64,000 nucleotides of DNA from Calliopum simillimum (lineage: Eukaryota > Arthropoda > Insecta > Diptera > Lauxaniidae), in the NCBI GenBank assembly GCA_951812925.1, contig OX638368.1, positions 112,305,309 through 112,369,308 on the forward strand, written 5' to 3'. Of the stretch, positions 9,976 to 22,984 are shown piece by piece. The position numbers and the translations under genes were made by a program. The notes beneath the pieces are model-generated. The model was given only the letters and a program-made list of their open reading frames with translations. It was not told the DNA's origin and made no database searches. Every line of letters begins with the position of its first letter. The first letter of the stretch is position 1.

Positions 9976-12359
9976 TTTCAAACATAAGTTTCAAGACCTA
10001 CAACTAAAGAAAGATTTATTAACGATTTCAAGTAATTGTGGAATGTTTTTGAAATAATGCACAATGCGCACATCACCAATAGAAGTATTGTAATTGCTAA
10101 CGACAGGTAGCACGACAAAAGGGACAACAGCGGAGAAACATAGGAAGACAACAGCAGCAATAAGATAACAACTGCAGCAAATTAATGTTAATGAAGAGAA
10201 AGTGCAACTTTATTTGGCCTGTGGGCACACACATAGACGCAGCAACACACAACAAATACCATGACAAATCAAATGTACACAGGCAAGCAAACACTGCATG
10301 TTCCTCAACTAAAGGGTAACTTTGTTATGCAATTTAATTTAATTTCATTTTCTTCATTTAACTTCTTGCCACACACTCAATCATTTGGAATGATGATGAC
10401 GATGCGGCAGTGGCTGTTACTCCAACTGACTGGCGAGTGCTACACGTTCACACAGTCAACAATATACATGCGAGTGGATGCATACATGCGGGATTCTATC
10501 GTTATTTCAAACTACTCAGTTGACGTTCTTCATCACTTAGTGCGGTTGTGTGGTTTTGAAAGGGTCTTAGGTCCAGTTTAGATTACACCTGCTAGGCATT
10601 GAGATCATTTGTCAGTTGTGTTTTATGCAAATGACGCGAAACTATTAGAACACTGAGAGAAAAAGAAAAACACAACAGTCACAAAAGCTCATAACCGCTT
10701 TTCCGAGTTGAAATTTTTACGAAATCTTTTTCGCGTTGTGCATATAGCTGCCTACACAAACTCATTGCTTTTATAGCTGTCGCTGTGCAGTAGTTCCTTC
10801 TAGGCGCATACGAAATATTACTTAACCATTCGAAACGCTTATTTCCAAACACTCAAACCACCACGACCAGCAGCAGTCCAACAACACAACTTTACTCATT
10901 TGCCCAAGTCGCCGCCGTCGCTGTAACAAATATATTTATAGCTCGCGGAAAACCATCTAAGCATGGACACGAAATGCGAATGGAAAACCTAAATTGATTT
11001 AAATTAGATGCAGTCCATTCATTCACAGCCACATTGCGCATGCGTGCGCTTTATACTGATGGTGTTGCCGCTCCCGTCTCTTGTTGTTGTACAGAGAAGA
11101 GAAGATTTCCGAGTGCTGACCGTTCTACTTGTGGAAATGAATAATGACTAATTTTCCATTTCGTTCTAATGTCTATTTAAAATGAAATTTAGAATTCTGC
11201 ACCATATCTAATCATAATCACCGCCATGATTATTCCTGGTCAAGGTGTTGTGTTGTGCGCTGGCTGGCGTTCAACTGTCCGCCCGTCTCTGATATTACGA
11301 CAGCTGTATGTGTAGCTGTTGTTTTCGCTGCTGACGTAATATGGAGGAGGTGGGGGCGGCAGAAGATGCACGCTGCTTTGGAATTGCCCAACGAGCGTTT
11401 GAAACGTTACGTGTAAGTGTAAACTAAAGGATGCAACGTCGCAACGCCTTTTCCGTGTCGCCAGGCGATGTCTATTAATGATGTCGATTTTTCTTGCTCT
11501 GCAGTAACAATAACAACAATTGTTTGCGTGTTGTAGGAGCATTACATTACGCTCTAGAGAGAGCGCATACGAATTTGTTAACAAACAACGGTTTCCAACC
11601 GGAATTAAAGCCGGACGCGGAAGACTTTGTTCTTCTTGAGAAACGTCGTGGCATGGAAACAAATGTTCTATGCTCTACAACTGATGAAGATATGAGGAGC
11701 TGAAGCAAAAAAAGTGTTGCATAATTTATAAGAAAGTTAGCTAGCAGCCTCAAAAAAAAAGGGTACCAGATGGCTAAGGAAATGATTTAGGGGTATAACG
11801 GTAATTGGACTGTAATGAAATTGAAATGTGGCAATGAAAAGGGAAATCATGCAATGCTACATAGTGTGGTCCAAAGAAAAATGAGAGAATAGTCGAAAGA
11901 TACTGAAATATGTAATGGGATTGAGCAAAAATAATGCGAATTACTAGCTAAAGGCTGCTATTAGGGTGAAATATATATACTCATTGATGAAGAAATGTGC
12001 ATTAAAAACGTAATTAGTCCTTCAACTAATTAAACGAGACGCATATTAAATGCTGAAAGTAGTGAGTTACATATGAAGCAGACTGACCTTCAATATGATG
12101 TACTAGGCTGAAATGGAATATGCAACCACCAAAGCAGAAGAAAGTACAAAGCGCTTAGGTGCCAACGTAAGGGAACTAAGGTGGAATCTAAAAAGGGACA
12201 GGTGTAGTGGCAATCGCAGTCTAGCAGGAAATATGCAGTGAAGAAGCTTGTGGTAGAAGAACGATATGACTCATTCTGCTTTTGGAAAAAATGAACCAAA
12301 CTGACTTTCTTAAAACCAGCAGATAGACAATAAAAGTTCTATAAAATTGATTCATAAAT
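9976..12359. other. Unique noncoding sequence, possible weak ORF
   Basis: This is mixed-composition sequence, more GC-rich at 10.3-11.7 kb. An octamer ATGCAAAT lies at 10625-10632. The longest open frame is 140 codons on the minus strand (11240-11662). It contains a short poly-Pro run and a Cys/Tyr-rich patch and resembles no family I know; overlapping open frames exist on both strands. I do not call it a gene. I see no splice-supported exon. Confidence 0.45.
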
Positions 12360-12785
12360 GTAAGTTTTTACTACGCAAAATGTGAAGTTTAACTTAGCAT
12401 TTTGTAAAATTCTACTCAGTAAATGTTTAATTTCACTAACTAATATGTGAAGTCTTACTAAGCGATTTGTAAAATTTTATTAAGATATTAAGAAGTAAAA
12501 TTTTAGTAACATTTAGTGAAATTTTATTCAGCAATTCTTGAAATTCTACTCAGCAATTTGTGAAATTTTACTAAGCAATTATTGAAATTTTACTCAGCGA
12601 TTTGTGAAATTTTACTCAGTGATTTGTGAAATTTTACTAAGCAATTAGTAAAATTTTACTCAGCGATTTGTGAAGTTTTACCAAGCACTGTGTGAAAATC
12701 AACTTAGCAATAAGCAAAGTTAGCATAAAAATTTGTAAAAGTTTACTAACGAATGTACTTATTTCACTACGCAATCTGAAATAAA
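12360..12785. repeat. 22-bp tandem array
   Basis: About 19 diverged copies of a 22-bp unit, close to CAGCGATTTGTGAAATTTTA plus CT. Variants swap AAGCAATT for CAGCGATT and GTAAAATT for GTGAAATT. The cleanest block is 12520-12690; the edges are more decayed. It is a noncoding minisatellite. Confidence 0.8.
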
Positions 12786-12829
12786 AGTTTCTAACTGCCC
12801 TAGAGCATGTTATGTAATAATTAAACAGT

Positions 12830-13210
12830 GTATTCCCATATTCAAGTATTTTTTGTAGGGGTAGCCTCAAAGGGGCAGATAGAAGGAAGTTGTGTGACAG
12901 AAAAATATTGAGGATAAAAAAATAATAAGACCTTGTGATGCATTTGTCCCATCTAGGGCTCATCCCGGACAGTTACAGCGAATTTTCAAAAATGTGAATT
13001 TTGTAGGGGAACCTCCAGAAGAGTGACAGATAGGAGGTAGATGTGTTTGTGGAAAATGTCTTACGTTTTACTCCTATATAGGATTCTCCGGGGAAGCTAA
13101 GAATTATTTTTCGACATTTTTCCTAGTTTTTTTTGCGTTTTTGTAGGGACCCCCCAAAAAAGTGACTTATTGGGGGAAGTAGAAACCTCTATTTTACTCT
13201 ATTATCAAGA
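12830..13210. repeat. Three degenerate ~150-bp tandem units
   Basis: The phrase TTTTGTAGGG starts a unit near 12850, 13001 and 13138. Each is followed by a C- or G-rich segment (CCTC..., ACCTCCAG, ACCCCCC) and then a GTGACAGATAGGAGG-like string. Related wording appears at about 51840-52045. Noncoding. Confidence 0.55.
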
Positions 13211-13344
13211 ACCACGCGTAGGAACGGTTTTTTATGTATTTTGACGGAAATAAGTGCCCTTTATGTCTGTCGTCATGTTTTTATCATTTATGAAACCCAA
13301 TGCAATAATCAAAAATACTAACGATGAAACGGCAAAGTAATTGA

Positions 13345-13765
13345 AGCAAACCACGCTGAAAATTTTTTTTTTCTCCGATTTCGCTCAAACTTGCCAATAT
13401 GGTAGATCCGATGTGCATCTTTCGAAAAAAAGTGTATTGGGCAAAAAATGCTTAGAATCGTCCAAGCAATACATGTGATTTTTTTGGATTTTTTTTTTTT
13501 CAGCAAGAAATATTTTTTTACAAAAAGAACACTTCAAAATGAATGGGACCAGTAACTTAGATTTATCAATTTACAAACTTTAGTGTAAGCTATAAGTTCA
13601 TGAAAATGACTAAAAACGCCAACTTCAACACACTGTATTTTAACAACAAATGGTACTAGGACCAAATCCTCCCGGATTGTTGTTTTTGCACACCGGATCT
13701 ATCATATTGCCAAATTTGAGCGAAATCGGAGCTGGTACACTTGGCGTGGATTGCTTCATTTGTAT
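13345..13765. mobile_element. Foldback repeat with ATTTCGCTCAAA arms
   Basis: AGCAAACCACGCTG and CTCCGATTTCGCTCAAACTT on the left are mirrored by AAATTTGAGCGAAATCGGAG and GGCGTGGATTGCTT on the right. The internal part shares the phrase ATGCTTAGAATCGTCCAA with 55965-56010. Sequence similar to the right half recurs at 46260-46515 (direct) and 55490-55765 (inverted). No coding capacity. Confidence 0.65.
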
Positions 13766-16700
13766 CCATTTTTGCATTTTCTAAGTTGTATAAAATACAA
13801 AAACAGAGTTCTGGACGTCTGCCATCTTGAAACTATTTTTGTGAGGAACAATTTTAGCGCAGTATAGCAATAGCAGATACGATGTTATGACATATAAGTA
13901 GTTAATATTCTTTTTTATTGCAATTTCACCCACTTTTGGGGAATAACATAGCATGTTATTATCGACGACGATTTAATGAGAAACCGAAATTGCCACCAGC
14001 TGCCTAACTATGTTACTCGAAAACAATGTTATATTTTACACAGTTTCATTGCTATGATTGTAAGGCAAAAAAAGTTGGCTTAACTATTTGTATGAATATT
14101 TAAAGGATAAATGATCAAAGACCTGTAGAAAAGCTTTTTTTTTGTTGGAAAGTATCAAATGGAAAACTCATTGATTTTCTTTGTGATAGAGAATTTATGA
14201 AAGAGTTAGTCGTTTTTTTGTCGTTGCAGATAATTGACAGGAAAGAATTACTTCCCGTTGGATAGCAACATCAATTTCATGTTCATCATTTCATCTTTGC
14301 TACTGATACGACCACTGCAAAATTTACTAAAATCCATCATAAGAAACTTGTTAATCATTATCACACATCCATATGTACTAAGTATCACTTTCATAAAAAT
14401 GCATTTAATTTATTTTACTCAACCATTCCTTAGTTAGCAAAGTTGAGACGATTAGCTTTAAACGCCATCACAATTTCACACTTGTCAACAGCATTTTCAA
14501 TAGGATACCCTCTTCGATATTTTCATCGTAGTTTCTCAAGTTCCAACTGATTTACCGCGCATATCACCTGACCATTTTCATCCGATAGTGAAAACTTTTA
14601 TGAATTAGTTGGCATTTGAACGCGCAATTACGTTGCCTCTTCATGACTAATGAAATCAATTCGTTCGCCGCTTTTGGGGGGCCAATATCCTCTATGCCAT
14701 TTGCTGGCAACGGCATTTTATTTGAAACAAACCGCAAGACAACGCTAACGACTTGCTGCAATTACTGACTCTCTACGCTCATGGATATGTTGCTTCCTGC
14801 TCATCGCAACGAAGTCATGGCGCTGCTCATTAGGTTTCACTTGCTGATGCTGGCAAATCATTGATTTATAAACGTTTTAAGGATCTGGTGATGGGCCACT
14901 TTGTCATTGTGTGCGCCGCGGAGCACCATACCTTAAAGGTGCGCGCTTAAATTGCTGCTAACGCCATCTGTGTGAAAATTGGAAGCTATTTACAATACAA
15001 TAAGACCAACGACCGACTGACTATCTAACGGCAAGAGAAAGTGCTGTAATCCGCCGCTGTTCTGCCAGCGCAATCATTTGCATAAAATTTATTGTTTTCA
15101 ATTTATTGGCAGTTCAATTGCACAGCACTCACCACTGCAGGAGAGGACGAAGATTCGTTTGAGTCCAAAAAAATACAACACAACACAACAGCGCAAGGAG
15201 GATGCATGTCGTTGTCGTGGCGCACCTGCTTTTAATAGCACGGCGCAGCACGGCACAATTGGACCAATTGAATATTTTTTATTGCCCGTCTTCTGACTTA
15301 AAGCTGCTGACATTTGACTAGATTTATTTGAGAGTAAATAGCGGCGCCTAAAGCGCAGCGCACACCTACGCCTGCAGTCTGATGGTAACGGGCGCAACAT
15401 TTTTATGCTCGCGGCAATGCCGGTTGACCATGGTTAGGAACAGCAAAAAGGAAAATCAATGTTGCTGCGACAAAAAACAGCATTGCGTTTATACAGCAGT
15501 CAATGGCGATGCCAACGACACATGAAAAAGTTGTTGCCTATTTTGTAAACGACAGGACGGACGACCGTTTTCCAACTTTGGTGGTGGTGCGCTGAGGAGC
15601 TGCTCGAAAAACCCCAGCTGGCGCATAACTGAACCTTAACTGACCTTCAATCACGCTGCTCGTGTGAATGGGAAAAAGCAGCCAGCAAGCCAGCGAGCGA
15701 GCTGATCGCATGATGAATGGTGATGTGGGGAGCAATTAAGAGGAACTGCTTTGTAATACATGAACAACAAATGAAGTCATTACCGTGGAATGCATTTAGG
15801 GATTAATGTGATTTTTATACGAAACTTATATTAAGGACAATGGTAATTTAAACAAACGAAAAATATTAAAAGCAGACCTCGAGATCATCTTTTTCAAAGT
15901 AAAGTCAGACTTTATACTTTTAAGTTCGTTACATTAAAGTTCAAACTTTTTGAATTAAAAGTATAAGTGTATTCAAACTTTTTCTTGTGAAAATAAAAGT
16001 AAGAAAAATTTCTTGATCACGGTTGCCACACCAGAATTTTTTTTTGGGATAAAAATTTAATGAAAAAACAAGACTAATGTTTTTTTTTCTCTGTTATTTT
16101 ATAATAGCTTTGTTTTAGATGACAGTTTTCAGTGTTATATTAAGCACTTTCTAAGAAACGTATGGAAAAGCAACAACTAAAGTGCTTAATTTAACGCAGA
16201 TAAATTTGCGTTGTAAAGTAAACTGTTGATGTTGCCATACTACATGAATATTAGCTGTGTTTAATAGGATTTTAACATAGAGGCACCACATTTTTAACAA
16301 TTGTCTTGGCAAGCGGAGAGAAGTTGTGTGGAAACGAAAAGCAGAATAAAGTAAAACAAAATAAGAAGAAGGAGATAGCACACAAACTCGTTTTAAAAGG
16401 ACAGTGAAAACTACGTGCTAACACGCTGCCATCTAAAACACAGCTAATGGTGTAAAGACAGTTCTTCTAAAACGATTTTGTGTGTTTTAGGTTAGGATAC
16501 TTTAGAGACGAAAACGTTTACATGCATAACTCAGAGTGGAATTTTAAGAAAAGGCTAATACTTTAAGGTGTCAAATCAGATTTTACAGTCAGAATTTACT
16601 TTGATTCGTTACATGACTTCAAAGAAATACTTCGAAATACATAGGTTCGGTCAAAAGAACCGAACTATTATGCTTGCTTGTGACCAAAATGAAAAAAATC

Positions 16701-16834
16701 GAAATAAAGTCGAATAAAAAATAAGGATTTTGAAATTATTTATTGAACAAAATATATGTTGGACAAAATCCCGTAAAAAAATTTGGGGTTCTCGAAATTT
16801 TTTTTAAATATGCAACGTCTCACACAAGAGCAGA
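13766..16834. other. Unique noncoding sequence
   Basis: I see no TE protein, RNA gene or array. 14.4-15.8 kb has a more balanced base composition and several chance open frames of 60-100 codons on both strands, none recognisable. AT-rich sequence resumes after 15.8 kb. Confidence 0.5.
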
Positions 16835-17881
16835 GGAATAGTGTCGCCTGCGGGCACAGGTCGGGTATGGGCACCCCCCCCCCCCCCATAACTTTTGACA
16901 GAAAACAGATACGGCTGTCCTGACAAATGTTTAGCGCGTGTTATGACAGCACGAAGTTTTTGTGCACATACCCGAGCAAACAGACGCATTTGCTTTGTGC
17001 TGAGAAAAAAACAATTTTTGAATAAGTGAAAGTCAACACAAAAGTTTTTTCAATCATTTTCAAAGTGCAAAGTAAATCAATCGAAAAACTGAGTGCAATC
17101 TAAATATATTTATGCCGTTAACTTTTTATATTTTGTGATTCGAAACCGAATCCAACCAAAATGTTTACGCAACAGAATTTGCTTATTGCTTTTCAAAATG
17201 GCTGTCAAAGTCGGTTGTGGGCACCTTTTTTTTAAATAAAGCGTGTGTTTTATTGAAACATCGTCGTGGATGCCAACGTTATAAATTTAAATGGAAAGAA
17301 CCATTTAAAGATATCGTAGAGAAAAAGTTATTTTCATTAAATATGGGTGTTAAAGTGGCATGCTACATCCGCACGAATGGCCAGAGGAGCAGACGGCGGG
17401 CATGCTTGGCAAAAGAGCAGTGTCAAAATGGGCTAGAAATTGCGTCACCTTGACGGCTTAGTCTGCAAAACAATTGATCTGACATTGACGCCAAAGACAA
17501 TCAAGTCTGATTTCAGGGCAACAGGCATGATGCCCTTCGATCCAGACGTTTTCAGTGACGTTGATTTTGTTAAAGCCGTTGAGCAGAATTTGTTAAATTT
17601 GTGTGAGTCAATGTTTCTAAAATAAATTAATGTTGCTTTCTTCTACATTTAATTTCATATTTTCTTATTTTAAGCCGATTTTCTAAGGGTGCCCACAACC
17701 GACCCAAAATTTTTTTTTTTTTTTTTTTTTTGTGTCAAAAACTATCACTTCACTATTTTTGATATAATTTTTCCAACAAAGGTCTTTAGCTTTCCAGAGA
17801 TAGTTATGTGTTAGCATAATATACATTTGGTCAAAAAATATAAGTAGAAAACAAAAAGGTGCCCACACCTGACACTATTCC
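16835..17881 (+). mobile_element. Pogo-like DNA transposon remnant with nested TIRs
   Basis: The outer ends share an 11-bp inverted repeat, GGAATAGTGTC (16835-16845 and 17871-17881). Inside is a perfect 16-bp inverted pair, GTCGGTTGTGGGCACC, at 17210-17225 and 17688-17703. A GGTCGGGTATGGGCACC relative lies near the left outer end (16859-16875) and an inverted GGTGCCCACACCTGAC lies near the right. Transposase fragments sit only within the inner pair. Either one element has duplicated ends or a shorter copy lies inside an older relative. Confidence 0.6.
17217..17625 (+). pseudogene. Pogo/Tigger-like transposase, C-terminal fragments
   Basis: The second frame (17440-17625) reads SDFRATGMMPFDPDVFSDVD, the pattern that follows the DDE domain in pogo/jerky-type transposases (G-F-x-A-T-G-x-x-P-F-x-P-D-V-F). 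The first frame (17217-17453) has no Asp triad I can place and is out of phase. Both are remnants; the DNA-binding CENP-B-like domain and most of the DDE core are missing. The apparent first start falls inside the TIR and is not a true start. Confidence 0.55.
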
Positions 17882-17885
17882 CCTA

Positions 17886-18116
17886 CTACTTCGAACCACA
17901 TTATCCGCCTTAAAAAAATAAAATCAAATAAATAAGGTAGTCGAATTAATACCTCATTTAATGTGCTTTTTAATTGCATTTTTGGATTTAAAACAAGAAT
18001 TTAGTTTTTTGGTAAAAGGTGGACCTTAATTTTTGAAAATTAATTCTAACAAAGTTAGTCCCTTTTAAGTTTTGTAATATTTTTCTAAAAATAGCCAAGG
18101 GCAAATAGATGATACT
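17886..18116. other. Unique AT-rich spacer
   Basis: I see no coding or repeat signature. It leads into the hairpin at 18117. Confidence 0.4.
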
Positions 18117-18252
18117 TGCCAAATTTCATAGTGGGCGTGGAAGGCGTTTAAGAGCTAGAACAGATACAGTTTCAAATCGTAATGACGAAATGATTGTAAC
18201 TGGTCTAGCGCCTAAACGGCTTCTACGCACACTATGAAATTTGGCAAGAATT
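18117..18252. repeat. Inverted repeat with ~36-bp arms
   Basis: CTTGCCAAATTTCATAGTGG on the left and its reverse complement ending TATGAAATTTGGCAAG on the right pair with few mismatches, out to a GGCGTTTA/TAAACGGC pair. The loop is about 65 bp. It is probably the core of a small foldback MITE whose outer ends have decayed. Confidence 0.7.
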
Positions 18253-20132
18253 ATTTATTCAAAAAAAAAACTAATAAATTTTTTACGCTGGATAATGGGA
18301 TTTGGAGTAGTACGTATCTGCCGGTCAGTCAAAACTTTAGAGCCCTCTAGCTCGTTAACCAGACCTTATATTTGAAAAAATTTTGTATCTGAATCCAAGG
18401 TATATATAGGTATAACATAGTCAAAAATTACTGAAATCGGATACGCCATGTTTTTTAACCAACGATAAATTTCTGTTTACTATTTCTTTTGCTTGTCACT
18501 TTATTTAAATAATTTTTTCCTAGTTTTCTTTTTATAAATAAGGAAAAATTATTTACTTAACGTAAATCAGATTTTTTGATTTAAACTATAGGTCGTTTTA
18601 GCAAAAAAATCTGATTGAACATTTTTTTCCGAAACCTTGTACGAATATATAAAGTAGCTATTTTTTTTTTTTTTTTTTGTTATTAGTTCAGATGTGAAAA
18701 AAAATCTTTAAGTCGGTAGTGTCTTTCAATGCAATATTATGCATTTTTCTCTGCACAGATTATCCAAGTAATTATATCAATCTTTTAACAACGAAATACA
18801 TAAGCGCTGTATGCAAACATTATCTTTAAGTAATTTATTCTCAAAGAAATCCATTACCATTTCGAACTAATCGTTTGGAGTTGTAAACCTAAGTAATAAT
18901 CATCACAATAACTCAAAACACTTTCGAAATTCTCCAATAAAGCACAAGAATAATAATAATCATAACCTTTTGCGTACCATCATCATACCTAAATGAGTGC
19001 AAATGACCCCACTGTGATTTCACAGTGGTTCGTACTCTGTTGAACTTTGTAACGATTTGCTTGCGCTTTGATCAATACCAAGCGATAAGAAACAACAAAA
19101 GCAACACAAAGGCAAGGTGCGATGGAGTAGCTTAGTAGCAAATGAGTTACGATTAATTTCGGGCCAATTCCATCGAGCACATGAATTGTATTACTAAAAT
19201 GCTGTAAAACAATACCGAAAAATTTATGGGTTCATTCAGTCTACAACATTTAAGACACACACACACACAGCAATGACGGACCGCAGTAGAAAACTAAAGA
19301 AGATGAAGCAAAAAAAAAGTGCAGCGTGCCGCATAAATAGCGCTAAATAAGTGTTTATCGTACCGCTAAGCGCGCATAACACACCTCAATTTCGACTTTG
19401 ACTTATGGGTTACGGTTGTGGCCTGCCTATGCTGCAGCTGTGGCGCAGCAAATACTGTAACGGTGTGCGCGGCAGGACAGTGTTACAGTGCATTCGAAAA
19501 AAAAAAAAATCATGAAACAAATGAAGACCCAGTAACCTGATTGTAGGTGGTGTTCGTGTTGCCACGCCGAAGAAGATTTCATGTTTTGTTTTTTTTTTTT
19601 GCTTTTCACTTTTTTAACCCATATTTCACCAAGACATTAAAATTTGTTAATTAGCTGCACGTAAAAGTATTAAAAATTTTAGTAAAATATTCAGTTATGC
19701 CTCAGACGGCACATGCTCGCGGAGGCCGAAATAGGTTATTATGTTTTATTATGTACCCATCTTTTTTGAAATTGTGAACTTGAACATTACTATTTTTCAA
19801 AATTTTTTGATAAACTTCACCCAATGAAATCGAACTTAACTCATTCATGACACGCTTCTTTTTGGACTTTCTGGATCTCTAACAGATTACAACGCTGTAG
19901 TACTCAGTTTTGAGATAAACATTCTGCTGATTCTTCCCGTCAGAGCTCAAAGCGAAGATGGCACTCTGAGTTTAAATTTTTGAAATAGCCCATGGCTCCA
20001 GAATATACTGTGAATACTAGATCTTAACTTTTATTTGGAGAATCAGATTTTCTTCTGACTCAGATGAAACTACTAAGGGCATCTGGCCTTTATACAATTG
20101 TTCATAAGCCTTTGATTTATTTACTATGCAGG
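18253..20132. other. Unique noncoding sequence
   Basis: It contains a perfect short palindrome at 19009-19028 (CCACTGTGA, TT, TCACAGTGG) and several poly-T or poly-A runs. A (CA)n patch lies near 19257-19268. I see no coding signature. Confidence 0.5.
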
Positions 20133-20730
20133 GTGGTTGGTAATCGGTAGAACACTAGAAAATGCCAAATTTCTGGGACTGTTCTGAATAACCTCTCTTA
20201 GTTCCGTTTCTCGAAATTCAAAATCTGACGAAGATAAAGCCATCGGAAGATTCTTATATAGATTTATGAAAACCGGTCTGGAAAATCGGAACCCCTTGAT
20301 GGATTTTAATAATTTGATTGGCTACAAAATTGAGGCACAAAAATTTTAAATCCAAATTATGGTTTTCGAGATAAAGCGAATTTTCATTGACAGTTTTTTT
20401 CACAGCACTATTCTTCCGAAACTATGTTTTATTCATGCAATTTACCAAAACATTACAATAGCACTAAAAATTCGCCATATTTGGGAAATCAGAAATCGGA
20501 TTTTAAACTTTAGCATAACAATTTTGTAGCCGACGAAAGTACCTTTCATATGACTCCAATGTTATTTAAATCCATCAAGGGGCTATACCGGTTTTCATGA
20601 AGCAATATCCTGATCATACAATGGCTATATCTGAGCCAGTTTTGCTAGTTTCGAAAAATGAAGTTGAGAAAAGTGGTTCTGAATAGTCCCAGAAATCTTA
20701 TATATTCCGGTGTTCTACCGGAGGTGGCAC
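20133..20730. mobile_element. Foldback element with ~280-bp arms
   Basis: GGTAGAACAC, TTTCTGGGACTGTTCTGAAT and ATGAAAACCGGT on the left arm reappear inverted on the right arm (ATTCAGAACCACTTT-type, GTGTTCTACC at about 20711-20720). GGCTACAAAATTG and CCCCTTGATGGATTT are also shared. Arms are diverged but collinear to a loop near 20400-20440. Noncoding foldback. Confidence 0.75.
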
Positions 20731-21626
20731 TGTCAGTTCTTGCAATCGATTTGAAAGACTTTTTTGTTTTGGTATTGGTTTTTTCATTGGGTTAATGGTT
20801 CCTAAAAGTTCTCCCAAATATGGTCGATAACATACTATTTGGAATATAGTATCCTCAACAGCAGCATTAAAAGGTTTGAGTAAGGTACTCTTCCGCAGAT
20901 CTACAAATTATATTTGCTATCGATAGAAAAGAAATCGGTTAAAAGGATTGCAAGTTTCTCCTTCATACTTTGGCTCTGATAGCCATCTGCATATGATGAA
21001 AGAGTGTAAGGCTTGTCAGACGAAAGCATTGTAAGAAGTCTAAGGCTGGCGGAGATGCTTGCGATATCTTCTCAGAGGTGCCAGAATGACACCACTTGCT
21101 TTCATTTCCATTCTTTTCAATAGCTAGTGAGAGTATGAGCGAGAGTTGATATTTGGCCTATCATTATTAAAAAGTCTGCTATAATCTGACCTGAATGGAT
21201 TTAGGTGACTATCTTACCAAGGTGCCCGCATTTCTAGAGCTGTAATCTTCAGAAGAAAGCTTCTTTTAAAGGCAGACATATACAGTCCAGCGTTTGATGG
21301 TGGTATCAGTGGAATAATATTAGGGAAGCTGGAAGAGCTCTGAGCCCTAACCATTCTCCCCGCCCAAATTTATTAATTTAATCAAATTTCTCATACCAAA
21401 ATGATAATGTATTAGAAAAACAACAAAATGTACATAGCCATAAAGTATGCTTTAAGGAATTATGTAATTGGAAATATTTTAAGTTATGAAATTTGTTTCT
21501 CTTAAAAATAATATATGTAATTATTGGAAGATGAATTATATTTTTTTATTATGGAATTTATTGTACTTAAGAAGATTGGTTTATATGCGCATAAAATGAA
21601 TTTTTGATAAAATGGTTTAAAATACT
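20731..21626. other. Unique noncoding sequence
   Basis: A moderately GC segment (20.9-21.36 kb) then strongly AT-rich sequence. I see no recognisable protein; stops are frequent in all frames. Confidence 0.45.
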
Positions 21627-21836
21627 TTCATATGAACTTACATATAAATTTTATACAAAAATAGTATTAAAGATTTTTATATAGTGATACTATAAAATTT
21701 AAACCAAAATAGTTTAAACTGTGTAAATTCTTTATGTATATACATTTTATACGAACAAGCATAAACGGTTTGTATACCAAATTGAAGCATAGATTTTATA
21801 CCAAGTTTGGTGTAAATCTGTATTCATTCCAATTTT
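21627..21836. repeat. Dispersed AT-rich repeat, copy 1
   Basis: About 210 bp running from CATATGAACTTACATATAAA to CTGTATTCATTCCAATT. It is close to identical, in the same orientation, to 46546-46751. Phrases such as ACGAACAAGCATAAACGGTT and AAATTGAAGCATAGATTTTA are shared exactly. Probably a short MITE; ends not proven. Confidence 0.75.
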
Positions 21837-22984
21837 CAATTCACGTTATTAACGATTTGATTTCAATAATAGCAATTTCATAGCTCTAACAATATATGTA
21901 CGTATATACGATGGATTTAGTGATAGCCCTTATTATTCGACTTTTTTGCTGATCTTCGGTATAGGTATTTTCAAAATTTTATTATCTTGTTTATTATTTT
22001 AGTTTAAAATTTCCTCAATTGCTAAAACATATTAAATCTGGTACAAAATAGGTTAACTGCAATAAAAAGTACTATGTACTGTATGGAAAACTGTAACTTT
22101 TGTTTTAATTCCTTCAGTTTTGCTCATACATAGTTATTAGCCGCTCTTACGTTATGAACGCTTTTTATTGCCAATATTCACAGTACAGGCCATTTAAATT
22201 TGTTGCCAAATTGAGCTGAGAGAGTCGTCTTCGCCAGGCGACTTGTGACTTTTGGCTGCTGCGGCATTGGTACTTTATTGCTTTATAAATTTTTTCCAGT
22301 TCATGCTATATGGAATTATTCGATTTTAGCTTTACTAACGTACATCTGAATATTACTATGGTCACGACATAGTCACGTTGAAGAAATTGGAAAATTCAGT
22401 AAAAAAAATTAGCAATTAACAATAGTGATGCAGTTTAAATATGCTGATGATGACGCGATGCAAAAAAAAAACAATGGTGTGCGCATGCGCATTTTTGGCC
22501 TTCTCACATATTGGCAACTGTTACGCGTTGCAATGTCCATGAAAAGAACTATCCGTGAGCGTGAAAGAAGCTCATAGCCAGAATTTATGGTGTCGAGTTA
22601 AGGAGTTGCCAAATGTAGCGTTCTTTTGTATTGTTCAGACTGCGCTTTTATTCATTTCGTATGCAATGTTTTTATTTAAATTTTTCAACTTTATTTTCTA
22701 AAGTTTTTGACCACCGAATGGGGCGTATTATGGTGGGAAATCGTAACAGTTACAATTGATATTTATTTCATTTTTTTTTTTTTTTGTTTTTTTTTGTAAC
22801 GTAATGCGCAGCTTGTCGAACGCTTCTATTTCGGAATCTACATGGTGATCACGTTGTGGGAAAATAAAGGCACTGCAGGCAGTTTGGCATGAGAGTGGTG
22901 ATATGTGTTTAAAGTTTTTAAATTTTAATTGTGCCATCATGAAATTGGAACAGCGATAACACCTTGAATCGAATAGGGTGAATA
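21837..22984. other. Unique noncoding sequence
   Basis: I see no TE or gene signature. Poly-T runs lie at 22770-22796. Confidence 0.45.

Noticed and set aside
11240..11662. 140-codon minus-strand frame with poly-Pro
   Set aside because: No family match that I recognise, overlapping open frames on both strands, no splice or promoter support.
19009..19028. Perfect 20-bp palindrome as a regulatory operator
   Set aside because: A single short palindrome without a neighbouring gene or second site; chance or a structural motif is as likely.
20900..21360. Possible LINE C-terminus (KECKACQ-type Cys words)
   Set aside because: Stops in every frame and no second conserved motif; similarity to LINE Cys motifs is too thin.
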